Positions 1-7,211 of a stretch of DNA of 64,000 nucleotides are shown here, piece by piece. Every line of letters starts with the position of its first letter. Position 1 is the stretch's first letter. The notes beneath the pieces were generated by a model. That model was not told the origin of the DNA. It saw only the letters and a program-made list of their open reading frames with translations, and searched no databases. The position numbers and the translations under genes are program-made. The DNA is from JBHJHP01 sp042219825 (GTDB taxonomy: Bacteria; Bacteroidota; Bacteroidia; Bacteroidales; UBA5342), in contig NZ_JBHJHQ010000003.1 in the NCBI RefSeq assembly GCF_042219825.1, positions 124,001 through 188,000 of the forward strand, in the 5' to 3' direction.

Positions 1-17
1 GAATTCCTGTATCAATT

Positions 18-368
18 ATGATTGTGTTGGTATTCCTTTACAGAGAATATAATCCTCTCAACAACATTTATTTTCCCAAATGCCCTTTTAGATCATTAAC
101 GGGTTATAAATGTCCCGGATGTGGTTCTCAGAGGGCAATACACTATTTGCTAAATATTGACATCTACAATGCCTGCAAACAAAATTTTTTACTGGTACTA
201 TCAGTTCCATATTTACTTTCAGGTTTCATTCTGGACAGGATAAAGAGGCCGGGACCAAAAACTTTAAAATGGCGAAAAACATTATATGGTAAATACGCGA
301 TCATAATAATACTAATAATAATAATCGCGTTCTGGATACTCAGAAATATATATTCAGCACCAAATTAA
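18..368 (+). CDS. DUF2752 family small membrane protein (5' end uncertain)
   Basis: This small protein matches the DUF2752 family. It has a CPF motif followed by CPGCGSQRA (about residues 23-40), which is the family hallmark, and a C-terminal hydrophobic segment (about residues 92-110). The biochemical function is unknown; family members are small inner-membrane proteins with conserved cysteines. The reading frame stays open upstream to the window edge, so the true start may lie before position 1 and a further membrane segment may be missing. The next gene begins 164 bp downstream, so co-transcription is uncertain. Confidence 0.75.
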   Translation: MIVLVFLYREYNPLNNIYFPKCPFRSLTGYKCPGCGSQRAIHYLLNIDIYNACKQNFLLVLSVPYLLSGFILDRIKRPGPKTLKWRKTLYGKYAIIIILIIIIAFWILRNIYSAPN

Positions 369-532
369 AGTGATCCCACAATAAACCCAGACGACTGTTT
401 TATTAAGTAACTGATCACTTTTGAGATTTTCTTTCTTTTTACTAATTTTAAATAATTGATTTGTACGTCATTAATATAAAACTATCGAATATTTGAATAT
501 AAGTAATCATCATCATTAATTTTAAAAACTAA

Positions 533-1177
533 ATGTGTTTTTCAGCTGAGGTAAGTTTTGGAGCAAGTGCCGTGATATCAACGGTTGGTATAATCGCCAT
601 CAGAAAAAGTTCGGCAAAAGAACAAGTGTTCTTTGCCATGATCCCTCTGATGTTTGGTATTCAACAGTTCTTTGAAGGCTGGCTCTGGGTTGCCTTACAA
701 AACGAAGGGTACCGTACCACCGAAATGCTCGCAAAATATGGCTTCTTAATCTTTGCCCAGCTGATCTGGCCGGTTTGGGTTCCTCTGTCCATATATATGA
801 TCGAGAAGAACCGAAAACGAAAACGTATAATTGGCGGCGCACTTATGGTGGGAATCGCCATGTTTATTCTGCTTGCCTATCGTATGGCCGCATACGATGT
901 CACTGCACATATTGACCATCATCACATCTATTATACCGTAGGACATTTTGATAGTACAAACTGGTGGAGCGGCGCACTTTACCTGCTACCTGCCGTTTTC
1001 CCGTTTATCTTTTCAGGTAACAGAAGGATCAATTTTCTCGGGGTCATTATGTTACTGTTTTTTGTGATCTCAAAAGTATTTTATCTGAAGTATATGATTT
1101 CGGTGTGGTGTTTTTTTGCAGCCATAATGAGTATATACATATTGTATATTCTGAAAAAACAGGAACCTGAAACATAA
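533..1177 (+). CDS. DUF6629 family multi-pass membrane protein
   Basis: The N-terminus MCFSAEVSFGAS and the following hydrophobic stretch with QQFFEGWLW match the DUF6629 family, whose function is not known. I see about six or seven hydrophobic segments over 214 residues, so it is an integral inner-membrane protein. The histidine-rich stretch TAHIDHHHIYY (about residues 124-134) lies in a loop and could bind a metal; that is inference. No -7 box or strong ribosome-binding site is recognised upstream. The next gene begins 29 bp downstream and could be co-transcribed. Confidence 0.72.
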   Translation: MCFSAEVSFGASAVISTVGIIAIRKSSAKEQVFFAMIPLMFGIQQFFEGWLWVALQNEGYRTTEMLAKYGFLIFAQLIWPVWVPLSIYMIEKNRKRKRIIGGALMVGIAMFILLAYRMAAYDVTAHIDHHHIYYTVGHFDSTNWWSGALYLLPAVFPFIFSGNRRINFLGVIMLLFFVISKVFYLKYMISVWCFFAAIMSIYILYILKKQEPET

Positions 1178-1206
1178 CCGTAAATTGATTAAACAAGGCC
1201 AATATT

Positions 1207-2043
1207 ATGAAACGTTTAACACTCTTTATTGCCACAATTCTTTTAACGCTTAATGCTGGTTCAGTAAGCAGGACCGATTCTGCAGGCACACGTTTTAATA
1301 TGGACAAAGACTTTCTGCTGGTTCAGTATGATTGTAAAACAGACGTAGACGACCTCCATACCATTGCAGCCTTCAGATCCCTGACTTCTGATCCTCTATT
1401 TTCTGACCTTCATTACTATGCCGTTGCCGGAGCTTACGGCATTCAGGACGGGTTGTATGTTCCTCCGAATAACCTCTTCAGACTGGCTTTTGGGAATAAA
1501 TGGTCCGATGCCCATGAAAACGCAGAAAAGGCAGTGAAAGAAGTGATAAAGAAGGTAAAAGCTACCATTAAAAATAATGGTGATATCTGGATTGCGGAAG
1601 CAGGACAATCTGATTTTACGGCTAAACTTGTGAGCGAATTACAAAATGCATTCCCGGAATTAAATACACAAGGACGCATTCATGTGGTTCAGCACAGTGA
1701 TTGGAATGAAAAGTCCACATCGCCGGAAAGCCTTGCGTATGTAAAAAAGAACTGCGACTACATTAAAATTCCGGATGGGAATACCGTGGGCAACGGATCT
1801 CCAGGCTTCAGGGATGGAGATTATACTGATTGGAAACAGGATATTTCCAATGAGAAACTGGCCAACATCTGGCAACTGGCCTCTGATATCTCAACAAACT
1901 ATAACGGTGAAGACAACAGGTACAACAACAGCGCAATTGCAAATGGCGGCCTTGACTTCTCGGATCTCTCAGAAGTATGCTGGATTTTTGGTTTGGAGGT
2001 TATAAAGGATGCCAGACAGTTTTTTAGGCTCTATGTAAAATAA
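1207..2043 (+). CDS. secreted nucleoside-hydrolase-like protein
   Basis: This 278-residue protein has an N-terminal signal peptide (about residues 1-20). It then has an acidic strand-end motif, LLVQYDCKTDVDDLH (about residues 37-51), resembling the calcium-binding D-x-D-x-x-x-D-D motif of inosine-uridine nucleoside hydrolases. Further conserved-looking segments are DIWIAEAGQSDF and VVQHSDWNE. The substrate is unknown, and the fold assignment rests on this motif only. It lies 29 bp after the DUF6629 gene and is followed by a 483-bp gap. It could be a catalytically altered family member, since the acidic motif is not canonical. Confidence 0.55.
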   Translation: MKRLTLFIATILLTLNAGSVSRTDSAGTRFNMDKDFLLVQYDCKTDVDDLHTIAAFRSLTSDPLFSDLHYYAVAGAYGIQDGLYVPPNNLFRLAFGNKWSDAHENAEKAVKEVIKKVKATIKNNGDIWIAEAGQSDFTAKLVSELQNAFPELNTQGRIHVVQHSDWNEKSTSPESLAYVKKNCDYIKIPDGNTVGNGSPGFRDGDYTDWKQDISNEKLANIWQLASDISTNYNGEDNRYNNSAIANGGLDFSDLSEVCWIFGLEVIKDARQFFRLYVK

Positions 2044-2526
2044 CCAGGTCGGTAACGCGCTTACAGTTGACCCGTTAATCAGTTCAAATCACTTAGAATT
2101 TGTATGTTAATGGGATATTTACAAAAATAAGAGTTTTATAAGCAGCAAAAAAGGTGCATCTACATCACAAAACCGGATTTTTATTACCTTTATTCTATTA
2201 ACCGAAAATCTTTTAAATACACAACCTTACATAACAATAACCTTAAAAAAGTAATCCGAAAAGCTGGAATTAAAACATAACTATATTATGGCTAATACCG
2301 GAATATAATTAATAGTAATTATATTACCACGTTGGCATGCATATAGAAAACCAGGCAATGCAAAAAAATAACTTAATCTTTTGATGTTTAAAACGTTAAA
2401 TAACAGTAATAGATAATCAATAATTAAAATGTCAGGTTTATGGCGTATAAATGTCCTATTAAAATCATCTCTGATTTTTGGAATGGGTATTTGTTTCTCA
2501 TAAACTTGTTTAATCTAAAATGAATC
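2044..2526. other. 483-bp A+T-rich gap at the left edge of the accessory stretch
   Basis: No convincing gene is present. The gap holds the perfect AT-only inverted repeat at 2302-2325. Just after it, ACCACGTTGGCA at about 2326-2337 resembles the right-hand end of the repeats that close the modules downstream, so an eroded copy may lie here. That is inference. No clear TAnnTTTG element precedes the 2527 gene. Confidence 0.4.
2302..2325. repeat. perfect AT-only inverted repeat
   Basis: AATATAATTA and TAATTATATT form two perfect 10-bp arms around a 4-base loop (ATAG). It could form a weak stem-loop or a dyad operator. No T-tract follows, so it is not a typical terminator. It sits about 200 bp before the XRE-lipocalin gene. 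Confidence 0.6.
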
Positions 2527-3201
2527 ATGAAACAACCTTATTTAGGTAAAAAAGTTCTAAAACTTCGAAAAGCAAAGGGACTAACTCAGACTGAATTAGT
2601 GGAGAAATGTGGTATTACAATAAGAACTCTCCAACGGATTGAATCAGGTGAGGTTACTCCAAGAGCATACACAATTAAAGCGATATCTGAAGTTTTGGAT
2701 TTTGACTTTTTTGATTCCTTAAATACTAATAAATTAGTTAGAGAAAGTAACAATATGTTATATAGACTCGAACAGGTTTATAAATACATTATTGATTTAT
2801 TTAACTTAAAAATTAACACAATGAGAAAATTAAAGATTTTATCTATTCCAGTTATTTTGATTTGTATCGTTTTAATGACAGTTAGTTATAATGCAAATGC
2901 CCAACGTAGAATTCATAAAAAATTAATAGGTACATGGCAAGTTGTGAAAATTGACAATACCGAAAACCAAACCCAGGAAAAGTTTATAGATTGGATTTCC
3001 TTTGAAAAAGAAGGAACTGTTCAATTAGGGAATCATGTTACGACTAAATCTGGAACTTGGACGTATAATGAAAGTAAAAGTTCAATTGTAATCAAAATCG
3101 AGAAAAATCCTATGACCGAATTTAATATTACAGAATTTTCTAAAAAGAATCTTACTATGGAAAACAAAGAAAATATAATGTATTTAGAGAAAAATAAATA
3201 A
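2527..3201 (+). CDS. XRE-type HTH protein fused to a transmembrane segment and lipocalin-like domain
   Basis: Residues 5-60 form a Cro/CI-type helix-turn-helix (LTQTELVEKCGITIRTLQ) with the usual IESG turn. A linker follows, then a hydrophobic segment at about 103-121 ending in NANAQ, and a C-terminal domain at 130-221 beginning LIGTWQVVKID, typical of short lipocalin-like proteins. As written, the protein would place DNA binding in the cytoplasm and the small beta-barrel outside the membrane, like a one-component sensor. Alternatively Met99 (position 2821) is an internal start giving a secreted lipocalin-like protein, because residues 99-125 also look like a signal peptide. No strong ribosome-binding site decides this. 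It is the first module of the accessory array and is closed by the repeat at 3205. Confidence 0.7.
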   Translation: MKQPYLGKKVLKLRKAKGLTQTELVEKCGITIRTLQRIESGEVTPRAYTIKAISEVLDFDFFDSLNTNKLVRESNNMLYRLEQVYKYIIDLFNLKINTMRKLKILSIPVILICIVLMTVSYNANAQRRIHKKLIGTWQVVKIDNTENQTQEKFIDWISFEKEGTVQLGNHVTTKSGTWTYNESKSSIVIKIEKNPMTEFNITEFSKKNLTMENKENIMYLEKNK

Positions 3202-3204
3202 AAA

Positions 3205-3315
3205 CTACCGCCAACAAATTGTAAATTGCATTGTGGGGTTCGTGCGGTCCGTCAGCTGGCGGACAGGAACGCTCTCCGAAATCCGCCCCGACAACATGTT
3301 CCAACCGTTCTAGCT
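3205..3315. repeat. module-closing imperfect inverted repeat A (attC-like)
   Basis: It starts 3 bp after the 2527 gene with CCGCCAACAAATTG and ends CATGTTCCAACCGTTC, giving partly complementary ends around a G+C-rich centre unlike the flanking AT-rich DNA. Its right part (3266-3309) is nearly identical to 7100-7143 in repeat C: 26 identical bases, then a similar tail ending CCAACCGTT. Similar elements close the next three modules. An integron attC or other cassette recombination site is inferred, not shown. Confidence 0.6.
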
Positions 3316-3318
3316 AAT

Positions 3319-3459
3319 TATACCCAATCAGGTATATTACACCTTAAGCCGAAATAAAGTATACCTGAAAAGGTATAAAATCTATTTTTAAAAAATAATT
3401 TATACCCGAAATGGTATATTATAAATAAAAATCATTATATTTATACCCTAAAGGGTATA
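3319..3459. promoter_or_regulatory. four phased HipB-type operators
   Basis: Four 18-bp palindromes of form TATACC-N6-GGTATA occur at 3319-3336, 3360-3377, 3401-3418 and 3442-3459. All eight half-sites are identical, while the N6 centres and intervening DNA differ. Start-to-start spacing is exactly 41 bp each time, close to four helical turns. The last operator ends 5 bp before the hipB ATG. The layout resembles the E. coli hipBA operator set (TATCC-N8-GGATA, also 18 bp). HipB-mediated autorepression is inferred. The site probably overlaps both the promoter and the translation start region. Confidence 0.85.
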
Positions 3460-3464
3460 GTTGC

Positions 3465-3677
3465 ATGAATAAATTAAGTCAATTCGTAAAAAAAAGAAGG
3501 AAATCCCTTGGACTAACTCAAGAAGACCTTTCTTTCAAAGCTGGTGTAGGACTAAGATTTGTTAGAGATTTAGAGCAAGGAAAAGAAAGTTTACGAATGG
3601 ATAAAGTTAATCAGGTCCTAACGTTATTTGGCCATGAGCTTGGTCCAATACAATCAGAAAGAAATGAAGAAAGCTAG
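3465..3677 (+). CDS. hipB: HipB-like XRE antitoxin/repressor
   Basis: This 70-residue protein is almost entirely a Cro/CI helix-turn-helix domain (LGLTQEDLSFKAGVGLRFVR, about residues 15-34), the HipB family architecture. It should dimerise, bind the four TATACC-N6-GGTATA sites immediately upstream and repress the operon. The start ATG lies 5 bp downstream of the last operator with no room for a separate strong ribosome-binding site. Its 3' end overlaps the next gene by 14 bp in another frame, indicating translational coupling. It is the first gene of a hipB-hipS-hipT triad. Confidence 0.88.
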   Translation: MNKLSQFVKKRRKSLGLTQEDLSFKAGVGLRFVRDLEQGKESLRMDKVNQVLTLFGHELGPIQSERNEES

Positions 3678-3978
3678 AGTATATATGTATGATAAGTTAA
3701 CTGGGACATTGACGGAGGACGAAAATGGATTCCATTTTGAATATGACCAATCATACCTAAAATCAGATAATGCAGAGCCAATAAGCTTGACACTGCCACT
3801 CACGGATAATGAGTATATAAGTAAAGTGATGTTCCCCTTTTTTGATGGATTAATACCTGAAGGGTGGTTACTCGATATAGCCCAAAAAAATTGGAAGTTA
3901 AACCCTAGAGATAGGATGGAGATATTGCTAAAGACCTGTCATGATTGTATCGGTGCAGTATCAGTAGAAGAAATTTAG
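3664..3978 (+). CDS. hipS: HipS-like protein (HipA N-subdomain 1 as a separate polypeptide)
   Basis: This 104-residue protein corresponds to the N-terminal subdomain 1 of HipA kinases. It has ISLTLPLTD and the signature FFDGLIPEGWLLD (about residues 56-68). In tripartite HipBST systems this piece is encoded separately, and HipS neutralises the HipT kinase. I chose the ATG at 3664, inside the 3' end of hipB, because it gives the normal HipS N-terminus (KKARVYMYDKLTG); the frame extends upstream only inside hipB. A 4-bp gap separates it from hipT. The alternative of a frameshifted hipA is unlikely because hipT has its own ATG and an added N-terminal zinc site. Confidence 0.85.
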   Translation: MKKARVYMYDKLTGTLTEDENGFHFEYDQSYLKSDNAEPISLTLPLTDNEYISKVMFPFFDGLIPEGWLLDIAQKNWKLNPRDRMEILLKTCHDCIGAVSVEEI

Positions 3979-3982
3979 ACCT

Positions 3983-4942
3983 ATGAAAAACAAATGTTTA
4001 TACTGCTACAAAACAATAAATTCCACAGATTTAGATACTTCTGCAGGTCAGGAAGGCTATCATCCAAAGTGCAGCAAAAAGTTTTACGGTAAACCTACAC
4101 CTCCCTTATTAGACTTTACAGAAGATCAAATATTACAATTGGCAGAACAAGTAATTAAAAGCCATAAAACCTTAACAGGGGTACAACCCAAACTGTCACT
4201 TGGGTTGAGTAATGAAATTAATGCACCTGAACGTTTTACCATTGTTGGATTATGGGGGGAATATATATTGAAACCCCAAACTGAATTATATCCAAACCTG
4301 CCTGAAATAGAAGACTTAACCATGCATCTAGCCGAATTAAGTAAGATTAAAACGGTTAACCACTCATTAATAAAACTCAAATCAGGACAGCTAGCCTATA
4401 TCACAAAAAGGATTGATCGGAATAATGGCAAAAAAATACATATGGAAGACATGTGTCAATTAACAGAAAGACTAACCGAACATAAATACAAAGGATCTCA
4501 CGAACAAGTTTCAAAGGCAATAAAGAAATATACTGCGAACCCAGGATTAGACGTAACAGATTTTTATGAATTAGTCCTGTTTTGCTTCCTAACAGGTAAC
4601 AATGACATGCATTTGAAAAATTTCTCATTGCTAAAAAGTAATCTGAAATATGATTTGTGCCCCGCATATGACCTGGTTGCATCAGAATTAGTTGTAGAGG
4701 GAGACGATGAAGACCTAGCATTAAACTTGAATGGTAAAAAGAAAAAAATTAAGAGAAAAGATTTTGAAACTGCAATGGCAGGAGCAGGCATAGATCAAAA
4801 AGTAATTGAAAACATATTTAAAAAATATAAAAAACTAATTCCTAAATGGGATCAGTTTATAATTGAAAGTTTTTTACCAGAGAAAATGAAAGATGAATAC
4901 ATCTCTCTTATTAAAAGAAAATCTATTCAAATTGAACTATAA
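3983..4942 (+). CDS. hipT: HipT-type serine/threonine kinase toxin with N-terminal zinc-ribbon
   Basis: This is the HipA-family kinase core of 319 residues. Residues 5-30 contain CxxC and HxxC (Cys5, Cys8, His27, Cys30), a probable zinc site. The Gly-rich loop is TLTGVQPK (63-70), the candidate ATP lysine is Lys97 in YILKP, the catalytic segment is GNNDMHLKN (205-213, Asp208), and the metal-binding Asp230 is in AYDLV. HipA kinases phosphorylate aminoacyl-tRNA synthetases (GltX for HipA, TrpS for E. coli HipT). The target here is unknown. In HipT the loop serines form an SxS motif that is autophosphorylated; here it reads Thr63-Leu-Thr65. It is the last gene of the triad, directly followed by repeat B. 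Confidence 0.87.
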   Translation: MKNKCLYCYKTINSTDLDTSAGQEGYHPKCSKKFYGKPTPPLLDFTEDQILQLAEQVIKSHKTLTGVQPKLSLGLSNEINAPERFTIVGLWGEYILKPQTELYPNLPEIEDLTMHLAELSKIKTVNHSLIKLKSGQLAYITKRIDRNNGKKIHMEDMCQLTERLTEHKYKGSHEQVSKAIKKYTANPGLDVTDFYELVLFCFLTGNNDMHLKNFSLLKSNLKYDLCPAYDLVASELVVEGDDEDLALNLNGKKKKIKRKDFETAMAGAGIDQKVIENIFKKYKKLIPKWDQFIIESFLPEKMKDEYISLIKRKSIQIEL

Positions 4943-4947
4943 AAACT

Positions 4948-5025
4948 GGCTACAACAATGTTTGTAGTGCAAAGCACCCTGCGGGATGCGACGACACCAT
5001 ACACGAACTGTTGTGTTTAATGCTA
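4948..5025. repeat. module-closing imperfect inverted repeat B (attC-like)
   Basis: It begins about 5 bp after the hipT stop. The left arm GGCTACAACAATGTTTGTAG and right arm ATACACGAACTGTTGTGTTT are partly reverse-complementary, around a G+C-rich centre (CCCTGCGGGATGCGACGACA). The sequence differs from repeat A but position and architecture match. A terminator role for hipT is also possible, although no T-tract follows. Confidence 0.55.
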
Positions 5026-5098
5026 AGAGACATCGTGCTACTCATAAAAGAATAAGCTAAAGGATGATTTTAATACACCATTCAGCTTTTCTGAAAAT

Positions 5099-5443
5099 TT
5101 AATCGTGAGATTCAACGTGCCAAGCCTGTTCAACAGTGTGAAACTTAGCCTTGATGTCTGTTGTCCAACTTTTAACCTTAGCAGACAAACCTGATTTCAT
5201 GATTTTTTCAGCGTGTTCGCTTTTCATGAAGTTTGTAAATTTATCACGACTTGTCCATAAAGAGATACCTGTAATAGGACCGTTCCTTTGTTCGGGCTTC
5301 AATGACATGCTCATTAATGCGCCGTCCTGTTCTTTAATCATTTCAGAAGTTTCTTTTAGCATGTTTAATACTTCATCAAAATGTTCATCTTTTGGATAAT
5401 AGTTCTCTGTTACTAAGTACGGTTTTGTATCCATTTTATTCAA
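5099..5443 (-). CDS. antibiotic-biosynthesis-monooxygenase (ABM)-like protein
   Basis: This 114-residue protein looks like the ABM/quinol-monooxygenase ferredoxin-like fold. It has an N-terminal strand (YLVTENYYPK), a long helix with DEVLNMLKETSEMI, a strand with SMSLKPEQRNGPI, then WTSRDKFTNFMKSEHAEKI, matching the usual W-x-s-x-e-a-f-x-x-H pattern. Family members act on quinones or polyketides, or are heme-degrading; the substrate here is not known. ATGs at 5443 and 5434 are both possible starts. It is divergent from the MarR gene and shares a 106-bp control region with it, so it is probably a MarR target. Confidence 0.65.
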   Translation of the reverse strand: MNKMDTKPYLVTENYYPKDEHFDEVLNMLKETSEMIKEQDGALMSMSLKPEQRNGPITGISLWTSRDKFTNFMKSEHAEKIMKSGLSAKVKSWTTDIKAKFHTVEQAWHVESHD

Positions 5444-5482
5444 ATTTTAAGTTATTGAAAATACAATACTATGTTTTCGATA

Positions 5483-5490
5483 CAAATATA
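5483..5490 (-). promoter_or_regulatory. -7 element of the ABM-like gene
   Basis: On the minus strand this reads TATATTTG, an exact match to the Bacteroidota -7 consensus TAnnTTTG. It lies 40 bp upstream of the gene start. The dyad at 5503-5527 sits just upstream, in the -33 region of this promoter. No clear TTG at the ideal distance was found. Confidence 0.6.
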
Positions 5491-5502
5491 CGAATTATAC
5501 TT

Positions 5503-5527
5503 CAATTACATACTTAAATTGTAATTG
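5503..5527. promoter_or_regulatory. probable MarR operator, CAATTACA-N9-TGTAATTG
   Basis: A perfect dyad with 8-bp arms lies between the two divergent genes, next to the -7 boxes of both (5483-5490 minus, 5553-5560 plus). Binding by the adjacent MarR protein would affect both promoters. That is the usual layout for a self-regulated MarR locus and is inferred here. Confidence 0.65.
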
Positions 5528-5529
5528 TT

Positions 5530-5560
5530 TTGTATGTTTTTGACATATTATGTATATTTG
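5530..5560 (+). promoter_or_regulatory. promoter of the marR-SDR operon
   Basis: TTG at 5530-5532, a 20-bp spacer, then TATATTTG at 5553-5560 fit the Bacteroidota sigma-ABfr promoter. The expected transcript start is about 5566-5568, practically on the ATG at 5565, so the mRNA may be leaderless. Confidence 0.6.
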
Positions 5561-5564
5561 GATT

Positions 5565-6167
5565 ATGAATAATTCATTACATATTGTAACAGAGTTGGTT
5601 GAACAACTTAAAAGGTTTGAAAGCGAAAAGGGGCAAGAACCGAAGGACATTAAAGAATTTACCGTTTGGTTAAATCAAGTTGTTTTTGAGCATCATACTT
5701 CATTGGAGTCAGGTAAAGAAGAAACTGAGATTGATATGGAGTTAACTTTTCTTCTGATAATGCAAAGCAAACATTACAAAACATATTGTAAAGAAGCATT
5801 AGTTGAAACCGAAATAAATTCTCCTGACGAATATAGTTTCTTATATCATTTAAGCTTAGTTGACAGTTTTAGAAAGATGGAATTAATTCACATTCACCTC
5901 TTAGAAGCTCCATCTGGAATAGAGGTTATTAAAAGACTGTTAAAAAAAGACTTTATTGAGGAATTTGATGACCCCGATGATAAAAGAGCTAAACGTGTGA
6001 GAATAACTGAAAAAGGGAAACAAGAAACCAAGCGGTTAACACCAAATATGAAGAAAGTTTATTCCAAAATGACGGCAGAAATGTCATTTAAAGAAAAAAC
6101 TCAAGTAATAACATTTCTTAGAGAACTAAACGATTATCATTCAACCCCAAAAGACAAAAGGAAATAA
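5565..6167 (+). CDS. MarR-family transcriptional regulator
   Basis: This winged-helix regulator of about 200 residues has an apparent recognition region IEVIKRLLKKDFIEEF and a wing DPDDKRAKRVRITEKG, the typical MarR D-x-R motif. I prefer the ATG at 5565 (MNNSLHIV) over the in-frame ATG at 5550, because the -7 box at 5553-5560 covers the earlier codon. It probably binds the dyad at 5503-5527 and responds to a small phenolic or quinone-like ligand, as many MarR proteins do; the ligand is inference. It is followed after 2 bp by the SDR gene, forming an operon. Confidence 0.82.
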   Translation: MNNSLHIVTELVEQLKRFESEKGQEPKDIKEFTVWLNQVVFEHHTSLESGKEETEIDMELTFLLIMQSKHYKTYCKEALVETEINSPDEYSFLYHLSLVDSFRKMELIHIHLLEAPSGIEVIKRLLKKDFIEEFDDPDDKRAKRVRITEKGKQETKRLTPNMKKVYSKMTAEMSFKEKTQVITFLRELNDYHSTPKDKRK

Positions 6168-6169
6168 CT

Positions 6170-7006
6170 ATGAACAATAAGATATGTTTAATAACTGGTT
6201 GCAACTCAGGTATTGGAAAAATTACTGCAATAGAACTTGCTAAAAAAGGCTTTGAAATTATCATGTTAGTGCGTGATAGTGAAAAGTCAAGAATAGCATT
6301 TGAAGAAATAAAAAGTGCTTCCGGAGGAAAAGTAATTCTAAAATATGTTGACCTTGCATCACTTGATTCTATTAAGAAAATATCGGAAGAAATTAAATCA
6401 CAGTATGATAGAATTGATATTCTTATAAATAATGCAGGATTGTTTAAAAGAAGTCCTGAGACATCGGTTGATTCTTTTGAAATGACATTAGCAGTAAATT
6501 ACTATGCTACATTTGTTCTTTCAATTCTTATGATTCCATTATTAGAAAAAAGTAAAAAAGCGAGGATAATAAATCTAACTTCGGAATTATACAAACGTGG
6601 CAAGGTGAATTTGGATAATGATTTTGGTATTGAAAAGTTTGATGGAAATAAAGCTTATGCAAACTCAAAACTTCTTGTTGTTTATTTTACAAAGGAACTT
6701 TCAAAACGGTTAGAATCAAAAAACATTAGTGTAAATTGTGTTCATCCAGGTGTTGTTGGAACTGATGTATTTAGAGAGTATCCGAAATGGTTTGCTCATT
6801 TTATAAATTTATTGATTTCTAAACCAACAGAAGGTGCTAAACCATCGGTTTATCTTGCAAGCTCTGAAGAATTGGATAATGTAACAGGTAAATACTTCTA
6901 CAAGAAAAAGCAAAAAGATTCAGAAAAGATAGCCAATGATTTAGGATTATCAGAAAAGATTTGGATAAAAACGGAAGAATTGACAGGGATAAAATATGCT
7001 GAATAA
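6170..7006 (+). CDS. short-chain dehydrogenase/reductase (SDR)
   Basis: This is a classical NAD(P)-dependent SDR of 278 residues. It has the cofactor motif TGCNSGIG (9-16), NNAG (87-90), and the catalytic Ser138, Tyr163 and Lys167 in YANSK. Arg35 after the second strand suggests a preference for NADPH, by analogy. The overall sequence resembles retinol-dehydrogenase-type or WW-domain oxidoreductase-type SDRs, but the substrate is unknown. It is co-transcribed with the MarR gene (2-bp gap). With the divergent ABM-like gene it may form a small electrophile- or quinone-detoxification module. Its stop is directly followed by repeat C. Confidence 0.85.
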   Translation: MNNKICLITGCNSGIGKITAIELAKKGFEIIMLVRDSEKSRIAFEEIKSASGGKVILKYVDLASLDSIKKISEEIKSQYDRIDILINNAGLFKRSPETSVDSFEMTLAVNYYATFVLSILMIPLLEKSKKARIINLTSELYKRGKVNLDNDFGIEKFDGNKAYANSKLLVVYFTKELSKRLESKNISVNCVHPGVVGTDVFREYPKWFAHFINLLISKPTEGAKPSVYLASSEELDNVTGKYFYKKKQKDSEKIANDLGLSEKIWIKTEELTGIKYAE

Positions 7007-7007
7007 A

Positions 7008-7152
7008 GCACTAAAACACAACATTTTGTATATCCCATAGGGGTTTCAGCGGTTTTCGAGCATCACAGCTTTTATCAATTTAAGGTTTAACTGTCAACCG
7101 GAACGCTCTCCGAAATCCGCCCCGAAAACATACACCAACCGTTGACAGCAAA
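7008..7152. repeat. module-closing repeat C (attC-like), sharing 44 bp with repeat A
   Basis: It begins 2 bp after the SDR stop with GCACTAAAACACAACATTTT and ends ACCAACCGTTGACAGC. Bases 7100-7143 nearly duplicate 3266-3309: the first 26 bases are identical, then the tail diverges slightly before the common CCAACCGTT. This is the best evidence that the module boundaries carry a common repeat family. Confidence 0.62.
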
Positions 7153-7211
7153 TGAACTATTGACAGTGTTATGGACGATGAAGAAAAACAAAAAATTAAT
7201 GCAGAAAAACC

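Noticed and set aside
2045..2100. tRNA-like segment because of GTTCAAATC
   Set aside because: No matching acceptor, anticodon or T-stem pairing could be built around it.
3319..3459. CRISPR array reading of the regularly spaced 18-bp palindromes
   Set aside because: Repeats are too short (18 bp with variable centres), spacers of 23 bp are too short, and no cas genes are present. The position before hipB fits operators.
3465..4942. A single hipA gene broken by frameshift
   Set aside because: HipS and HipT each have a proper start, the junctions are 14-bp overlap and 4-bp gap, and HipT has its own zinc site. This is the known three-gene layout.
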